Positions 5,155-5,797 of a DNA stretch of 5,797 nucleotides are shown piece after piece (the first letter of the stretch is position 1; each line of letters opens with the position of its first letter). The stretch lies in the NCBI GenBank assembly GCA_905373605.1, contig CAJPTO010000202.1:1-5797 (forward strand), written 5' to 3'. The notes beneath the pieces are model-generated. The model made no database searches and was not told the origin of the DNA. It saw only the letters and a list, made by a program, of their open reading frames with translations. Source of the stretch: an uncultured Prevotella sp. Its GTDB lineage: Bacteria > Bacteroidota > Bacteroidia > Bacteroidales > Bacteroidaceae. The position numbers and the translations under genes are program-made.

Positions 5155-5736
5155 ATGAGTTTGGAACCAGAATACAGAGAAGGGCTAGACCAATTGGCTG
5201 CCCATTATAAAGAGGTGTTGACCCTTTTGGGCGAAGACCCCAGCAGAGAAGGATTGGAAAAAACGCCCATGCGAGTGGCTAAGGCCATGCAAGTGCTAAC
5301 ACGCGGCTACACACAAGATGCCCGAAAGGTGCTCACCGATGCCCTCTTCGAAGAAAAATACAACCAAATGGTTATCGTTAAGGACATCGATTTCTTCTCG
5401 ATGTGCGAACATCACATGCTGCCTTTCTTCGGCAAAGTGCACGTGGCCTACATTCCCAACGGCTATATCACCGGGCTGAGTAAGATTGCACGCGTGGTAG
5501 ACATCTTCAGTCACCGGCTGCAAGTGCAAGAACGCATGACCCAACAAATAAAAGACTGCATACAAGACACCCTCAAACCGCTTGGCGTGATGGTGGTTGT
5601 CGAGGCCAAGCACCTCTGCATGCAGATGCGTGGCGTGGAAAAACAAAACTCGATAACCACAACGAGCGACTTCAGCGGGGCTTTCAACCAAGCTAAGACG
5701 CGCGAAGAGTTCATGAACCTGATACGCCCGAAATAA
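5155..5736 (+). CDS. folE: GTP cyclohydrolase I
   Basis: GTP cyclohydrolase I converts GTP to 7,8-dihydroneopterin triphosphate and formate, the first step toward folate; the product also feeds queuosine synthesis. The 193-residue length suits a bacterial type IA enzyme, which works as a cytoplasmic homodecamer. The N-terminal helix region leads to GLEKTPMRVAKAM (34-45). FFSMCEHHMLPFFGKVHVAYIP... (80-101) supplies zinc ligands Cys84 and His87 and catalytic His86. GLSKIARVV (107-115) and QVQERMTQQI (123-132) line the active site. HLCMQMRG (153-160) gives His153, the third zinc ligand Cys155 and the GTP-contacting Arg159. These match E. coli Cys110, His112, His113, His179 and Cys181. All key residues are present, so the enzyme should be active. 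The start is the ATG at 5155, giving the expected N-terminus. It is probably the last gene of the cluster; only 61 bp follow, with a weak TTAGGT/ACCTAA inverted repeat (5752-5774). Confidence 0.97.
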   Translation: MSLEPEYREGLDQLAAHYKEVLTLLGEDPSREGLEKTPMRVAKAMQVLTRGYTQDARKVLTDALFEEKYNQMVIVKDIDFFSMCEHHMLPFFGKVHVAYIPNGYITGLSKIARVVDIFSHRLQVQERMTQQIKDCIQDTLKPLGVMVVVEAKHLCMQMRGVEKQNSITTTSDFSGAFNQAKTREEFMNLIRPK

Positions 5737-5797
5737 CATTTTTTATATGTGTTAGGTGCAAGAAAATGACCTAAAGATGGTTTAACTTAAAAAATAC

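Noticed and set aside
5752..5774. TTAGGT/ACCTAA as the folE terminator
   Set aside because: It is only a 6-bp AT-rich stem with an 11-base loop and no T-tract after it; the real terminator may lie beyond the window.

Overview
The window looks like a chromosomal segment from a Bacteroidales bacterium, most likely a Prevotella-type member of Prevotellaceae (inference). Four signs support this. The gene order DUF1599 - DoxX/MauE-like membrane protein - tpiA - SPOR protein - folE is one I recall from Bacteroides and its relatives. Starts are preceded by A-rich stretches rather than Shine-Dalgarno sequences. One promoter matches the Bacteroidetes -33/-7 consensus (TTTG, 19 bases, TAnnTTTG). The intergenic DNA is rich in short tandem and dispersed repeats. 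All recognisable genes lie on the + strand.

Bases 1-822 carry no convincing gene. They hold three unrelated repeat arrays: about 19 copies of an 8-bp unit (113-264) with a 64-bp higher-order period; six copies of a 22-bp unit (436-568), each a small hairpin; and a degenerate 41-bp-period repeat (about 740-816) that runs up to the first gene. One promoter-like sequence lies at 305-336. The first gene (823-1230) encodes a small, probably lipid-anchored protein with TPR-like helices and no assigned function.

The gap at 1231-1457 is the most structured control region. A near-perfect promoter (1265-1295) overlaps the first of two 30-bp direct repeats, and the predicted leader RNA can form competing hairpins. 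This promoter probably drives the following cluster: a duplicated-domain DUF1599 (Nmad1-like) protein (1458-2015), a DoxX/MauE-like membrane protein with a thioredoxin-like domain, triosephosphate isomerase, a secreted SPOR-domain protein (4303-4998) and GTP cyclohydrolase I (5155-5736).

The most unusual point is that the membrane protein and triosephosphate isomerase are one uninterrupted reading frame (2102-4177, 691 codons). The only stop near the expected end of the first protein (TAA at 3379-3381) is out of frame by a single base. This is either a real fusion tethering a glycolytic enzyme to the membrane, a recent one-base deletion with internal re-initiation at 3416, or a sequence error.

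The cluster joins functions with no obvious common pathway: glycolysis, folate/pterin synthesis, envelope thiol chemistry and peptidoglycan binding. I see no clear new defence or mobile system, no RNA genes, no transposon and no CRISPR array.
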